From: a bacterium
Lineage (GTDB): Bacteria > Hydrogenedentota > Hydrogenedentia > Hydrogenedentiales > SLHB01
Reading direction: 5' to 3'
NCBI GenBank assembly: GCA_024231375.1
Contig: JAAEQP010000621.1
Location: 1-9,366, forward strand
DNA: 9,366 nucleotides
The notes beneath the pieces are model-generated. The model searched no databases. It was not told the origin of the DNA and worked only from the letters and a program-made list of their open reading frames with translations. Positions within the stretch are counted from its first letter, which is position 1, and every line of letters starts with the position of its first letter. The translations under genes were made by a program, and so were the position numbers. Below are positions 7,191 to 9,366 of the stretch, in pieces.

Positions 7191-7571
7191 CTACCCCGCC
7201 AACAGAGCCGCGCCCTTGGCTGCCGCCGCCTTCACGTTCTCGTCGGTGGGCGGCGTCTTGCCCTTCTCCATGCCAATATCCTGAAGCCGAAGATGGGCGA
7301 AACCGGCGATCCCGCCGTCCGTCAGGATAATGCGGGCGCAATCCTTGTCGCACCCGTCGATGGCAAGCACCTCGGGAGCACCCAGCGCCTTCTCCACGAT
7401 GTCCGGTATAGCGGCTCCGATGGCCGCCGTGCAACACATGGACGCCTTCTTCTCGCGGGCCAATGTACGGGCGGCCTGGTCCGCCACCGCGCCCACATCC
7501 GCTGCGCCCGAACACGCGAACACCATGTTGTACTTGATTGCTCCGCAACTGCATTCGCTCTTCTGAGCCAT
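7191..7571 (-). CDS. DGC-family putative zinc-binding protein
   Basis: The 126-residue protein resembles the DGC family (PF08859, putative zinc-binding proteins), named for the Asp-Gly-Cys triad, seen here as IDGCDKDCA (Cys74, Cys78). Other family features are the CSGAADVGAVADQAAR segment (Cys20) and MCCTAAIGA (Cys47, Cys48), plus SECSCG near the N-terminus (Cys7, Cys9). Seven cysteines in 126 residues with no transport signal suggest a cytoplasmic metal- or metalloid-binding protein. The biochemical role of the family is not established, to my knowledge. The ATG at 7571 is chosen because GGAGG (7581-7585) is 9 nt upstream; the in-frame ATG at 7580 touches that site. It starts 24 nt after the stop of the CPKC protein. 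In this context an arsenic chaperone or sensor is a reasonable but untested guess. Confidence 0.82.
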   Translation of the reverse strand: MAQKSECSCGAIKYNMVFACSGAADVGAVADQAARTLAREKKASMCCTAAIGAAIPDIVEKALGAPEVLAIDGCDKDCARIILTDGGIAGFAHLRLQDIGMEKGKTPPTDENVKAAAAKGAALLAG

Positions 7572-7580
7572 GACATCCAT

Positions 7581-7585
7581 CCTCC
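7581..7585 (-). promoter_or_regulatory. Ribosome binding site deciding the DGC start
   Basis: GGAGG on the - strand abuts the in-frame ATG at 7580 with no spacer and lies 9 nt before the ATG at 7571. Only the second spacing is workable. Confidence 0.6.
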
Positions 7586-7595
7586 GGGGCAGCCC

Positions 7596-7829
7596 CTATT
7601 CGAGCATTCCCTTGATCTCGGCCACCGACGGTACCTTGCCCGACACCTTCACCTCGCCATCCACGGCAAAGGCTGGTGTCATCATGACGCCAAAGGCCAT
7701 GATTTTGTCAATCTCTTTCACCTTCTCCAATTCGTATTCGATGCCCGCTTCCTTGGCAGCGGCCTCAACGGCCTCCGCCAGTTGCTGACATTTCGGGCAT
7801 CCGGTCCCGAGTACTTGCAGCTTCTTCAT
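7596..7829 (-). CDS. Small thioredoxin-like protein (CPKC), redox-active disulfide protein type
   Basis: At 77 residues it has the length of the minimal thioredoxin/glutaredoxin-like family (Thioredoxin_3, redox-active disulfide protein 2). The active site GTGCPKCQQLAEAV (Cys11, Cys14) follows the first strand, and the cis-proline is Pro52 in GVMMTPAFAVDG. No leader is present, so it is cytoplasmic. The family is often found next to PF03773 permeases, which is also nearly the case here: only the TrmO-like gene lies between. GGAGG (7837-7841) is 7 nt before the ATG and is inside the end of the TrmO-like gene, whose TAG ends 2 nt before this ATG, so translation is tightly linked. It may pass electrons to the permease, to ArsM or to CcdA; the partner is not known. 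Confidence 0.92.
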   Translation of the reverse strand: MKKLQVLGTGCPKCQQLAEAVEAAAKEAGIEYELEKVKEIDKIMAFGVMMTPAFAVDGEVKVSGKVPSVAEIKGMLE

Positions 7830-7831
7830 CT

Positions 7832-8359
7832 CTATTCCTCCGCCACTTGTTCATCATCAGCCAGAAACCGTCCATCAGCCGTTGTGCGGTCGGTCCGTTT
7901 CGCGTCGAGCCACCCGCACCGCTCAACCTGAAACGCGTCGAACATCGGCGCGTAGGGTTTGAGGTCCAACAAGGGAGTCCCATCCAACATGTCTGCTCCG
8001 GCGACACGCAGGAACCGCCCTTCCACGGACAGCAGACGGACGGACGACATGCCGATGGGATTGGGCCGGCACGGCGCGCGCGTGGCGAACAGTCCACGCT
8101 CCCGGGTGTCGCGGAACGGCGTCACGCGCATGCGCGCCTCAGGCGCCTGGTGAAACCAGTAGATCAGCCAGACTCGCTCGAATCCGGCCAAGTCCGCCAA
8201 CCCCGCCGCGTACGGCTCCCACACCTCCACCTCGGCCTCGTGGGCATCGGCATAGGCCGCCTGGATGGGCGTGCCCTGAGGAGTAGAGAACTCGGTGCGG
8301 ATCTCTCCGATGGGCCGGACGTTCATGGTCATGTCGCGTGCGTTCTCGATTGAGTTCAT
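7832..8359 (-). CDS. TsaA/TrmO-type SAM-dependent methyltransferase
   Basis: The 175-residue protein carries the hallmarks of the TsaA/YaeB (TrmO) family: RPIGEIRTEF (15-24), ATRAPCRPNPIGMSSVRLL (92-110) and DMLDGTPLLDLKPY (123-136). E. coli TrmO methylates N6 of threonylcarbamoyladenosine at position 37 of certain tRNAs with SAM; homologues of this short type, without the bacterial C-terminal extension, also exist, and many are untested. The start at 8359 overlaps the permease stop as ATGA (8356-8359), with GGGG about 8 nt upstream. Internal ATGs at 8332 and 8326 fit the N-terminus of homologues but have poor sites. The open frame upstream of 8359 is a shadow of the permease gene. The chromosomal role of TrmO is general, so its place inside an arsenic operon is odd. 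It may act on tRNA under stress or on another substrate. Confidence 0.88.
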   Translation of the reverse strand: MNSIENARDMTMNVRPIGEIRTEFSTPQGTPIQAAYADAHEAEVEVWEPYAAGLADLAGFERVWLIYWFHQAPEARMRVTPFRDTRERGLFATRAPCRPNPIGMSSVRLLSVEGRFLRVAGADMLDGTPLLDLKPYAPMFDAFQVERCGWLDAKRTDRTTADGRFLADDEQVAEE

Positions 8360-9366
8360 GTGATTGCCCCAAACAGTATGCCACTCAGCGTCGCCATGAT
8401 GATGACCAACACCACGAACACCACGGTCTTCTTCGTGCCGAGCACGGATCGAATCACCAGCATGTTCGGCAAGCTCAATGCGGGACCCGCCAGCAGCAGG
8501 GCCAGCGCGGGTCCTTTCCCCATGCCGTTTCCAATCAATCCCTGGAGAATTGGCACCTCGGTCAGCGTGGCGAAGTACATGAATGCGCCCACGACGGACG
8601 CGAACAGGTTCGCCCACACGGAGTTGCCGCCCACCAGCGCAGCCACCCAACGCGAGGGGATGAGGCCTTCCTCGCCGGGACGTCCCAACAGCAGACCCGC
8701 CGCCAACACGCCGAAGAACAGCAACGGCAGAATCTGCTTGGCGAAGGTCCAGGAAGACGCGAACCACGACCGCATCTCGTCGTCTTCGGTGTTGGCCATG
8801 ATAGACAGGCCCAGCACGCCCAGCGCGAAGGGCAGGAGCGGCTGGTGCGGCACGAGGATTGCGCCCGCTCCGGTGAGAAAGGCGATAGCCACGACCTTCC
8901 ACCAACGTACGTTGAACCACGCGACAAGGCTTGCACCCAGGCCCACGGCCGCAACGCCCGTGAACGCCCATTTCCATGCATAGATGGCGTGCCACAGTCC
9001 TACGGTCTGTTCCGGCTTGCCCCAGTTCGCGAATACGAGGACGGCGACCATGGAAGCGAAGTAGAGTCCGTTTTGCCAAAGGGGTCGGTCCACGTCGGCG
9101 TCGGGCATGACGGCGGCGTTGGCCTTCTCCTGCTCCTCCTTTCGAAAGATGAGGTGCATGAGAAGTCCAATGACCACGCTGAAGGCGATGGCGCCGACGG
9201 CGCGCGCAATGCCCATCTGCAGACCCAGTACGCGGGCCGTGAGGATAATGGCAAGTACGTTGATGGCGGGACCGGAGTACAAGAAGGCGGTGGCCGGACC
9301 CAGTCCGGCCCCCATCCGGTAGATTCCCGCGAATAGCGGCAGCACAGTGCAGGAGCAGACGGCCAG
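8356..9366 (-). CDS. PF03773 (ArsP_1/DUF318) permease, 5' end outside window
   Basis: The gene runs past the right edge; 336 C-terminal residues are present. The frame stays open to 9366 and encodes LAVCSCTVLPLFAGIYRMG, the conserved CxC-containing motif of the family, so a GTG at 9345 inside this motif is not the start. GLGPATAFLYSGPAINVLAI and, in the second half, GNSVWANLFASVVGAF, LTEVPILQGLIGNGMGKG and GPALSLPNMLVIRS repeat the theme of the two-fold permease. About eight hydrophobic segments are seen, with a charged loop (FRKEEQEKANA) in between. Members named ArsP export trivalent organoarsenicals such as methylarsenite; others have unknown substrates. With arsM downstream, export of methylated arsenic is the most likely job. 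The stop overlaps the start of the TrmO-like gene (ATGA). Confidence 0.9.
   Translation of the reverse strand: MAVCSCTVLPLFAGIYRMGAGLGPATAFLYSGPAINVLAIILTARVLGLQMGIARAVGAIAFSVVIGLLMHLIFRKEEQEKANAAVMPDADVDRPLWQNGLYFASMVAVLVFANWGKPEQTVGLWHAIYAWKWAFTGVAAVGLGASLVAWFNVRWWKVVAIAFLTGAGAILVPHQPLLPFALGVLGLSIMANTEDDEMRSWFASSWTFAKQILPLLFFGVLAAGLLLGRPGEEGLIPSRWVAALVGGNSVWANLFASVVGAFMYFATLTEVPILQGLIGNGMGKGPALALLLAGPALSLPNMLVIRSVLGTKKTVVFVVLVIIMATLSGILFGAIT

Noticed and set aside
7832..9079. Open frame of 415 codons on the - strand running through the TrmO-like gene and far into the permease
   Set aside because: Only the last 175 codons look like a protein family. The upstream part overlaps the well-conserved permease in another frame and has an Arg/Gly-rich composition typical of a GC-rich shadow frame.
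8338..9336. Open frame of 332 codons on the + strand opposite the permease
   Set aside because: Composition rich in His, Gln, Arg and Gly, antisense to a hydrophobic gene, with no family match that I recognise.
9345..9366. Start of the permease at a GTG at 9345
   Set aside because: The upstream codons read LAVCSCT, part of the conserved family motif, so the true start is outside the window.

Overview
The window is bacterial chromosomal DNA of high GC content, tightly packed, with good Shine-Dalgarno sites. No tRNA, rRNA, CRISPR array or insertion sequence is visible. The taxon cannot be fixed from the sequence alone. A DUF6599-type protein and a long, unrecognised anchored protein next to an elaborate arsenic operon fit a little-cultured environmental lineage such as Planctomycetota, Hydrogenedentota or Acidobacteriota, but this is a low-confidence inference.

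The window has two halves that converge at about 2977-3016. The left half is on the + strand. It holds the 3' part of a DUF6599-like gene (1-798), a 138-bp spacer with small inverted repeats, and a 679-residue anchored protein (937-2976) that I do not recognise. That protein has a HEAT-like middle, coiled-coil stretches and what looks like an internal duplication.

The right half (3017-9366) is on the - strand and reads as one operon of nine genes, listed here in transcription order. They are a PF03773/ArsP-type permease (5' end outside the window), a TsaA/TrmO-type SAM-dependent methyltransferase, a 77-residue CPKC thioredoxin-like protein, a DGC-family putative zinc-binding protein, a flavodoxin-fold oxidoreductase with a twin-arginine leader, a membrane-anchored thioredoxin (CVPC), a CcdA/DsbD-type thiol transporter, an ArsM arsenite methyltransferase and an Acr3-family arsenite exporter. 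Two junctions are ATGA stop/start overlaps, two others have 0-2 nt between stop and the first possible start, and no gap exceeds 108 bp.

The likely joint role is arsenic detoxification. ArsM methylates As(III) using thiols as reductant, Acr3 exports inorganic arsenite, and the PF03773 permease is a candidate exporter of methylated trivalent arsenic. CcdA, the anchored thioredoxin and the Tat-leader flavoprotein look like an extracytoplasmic redox branch, while the CPKC protein and the DGC protein are cytoplasmic cysteine proteins. No ArsR repressor or ArsC reductase is seen, so the regulator and promoter probably lie beyond position 9366. Each family is known; the unusual point is the combination, above all the TrmO-like gene fused translationally into the operon and the Tat-exported flavoprotein.
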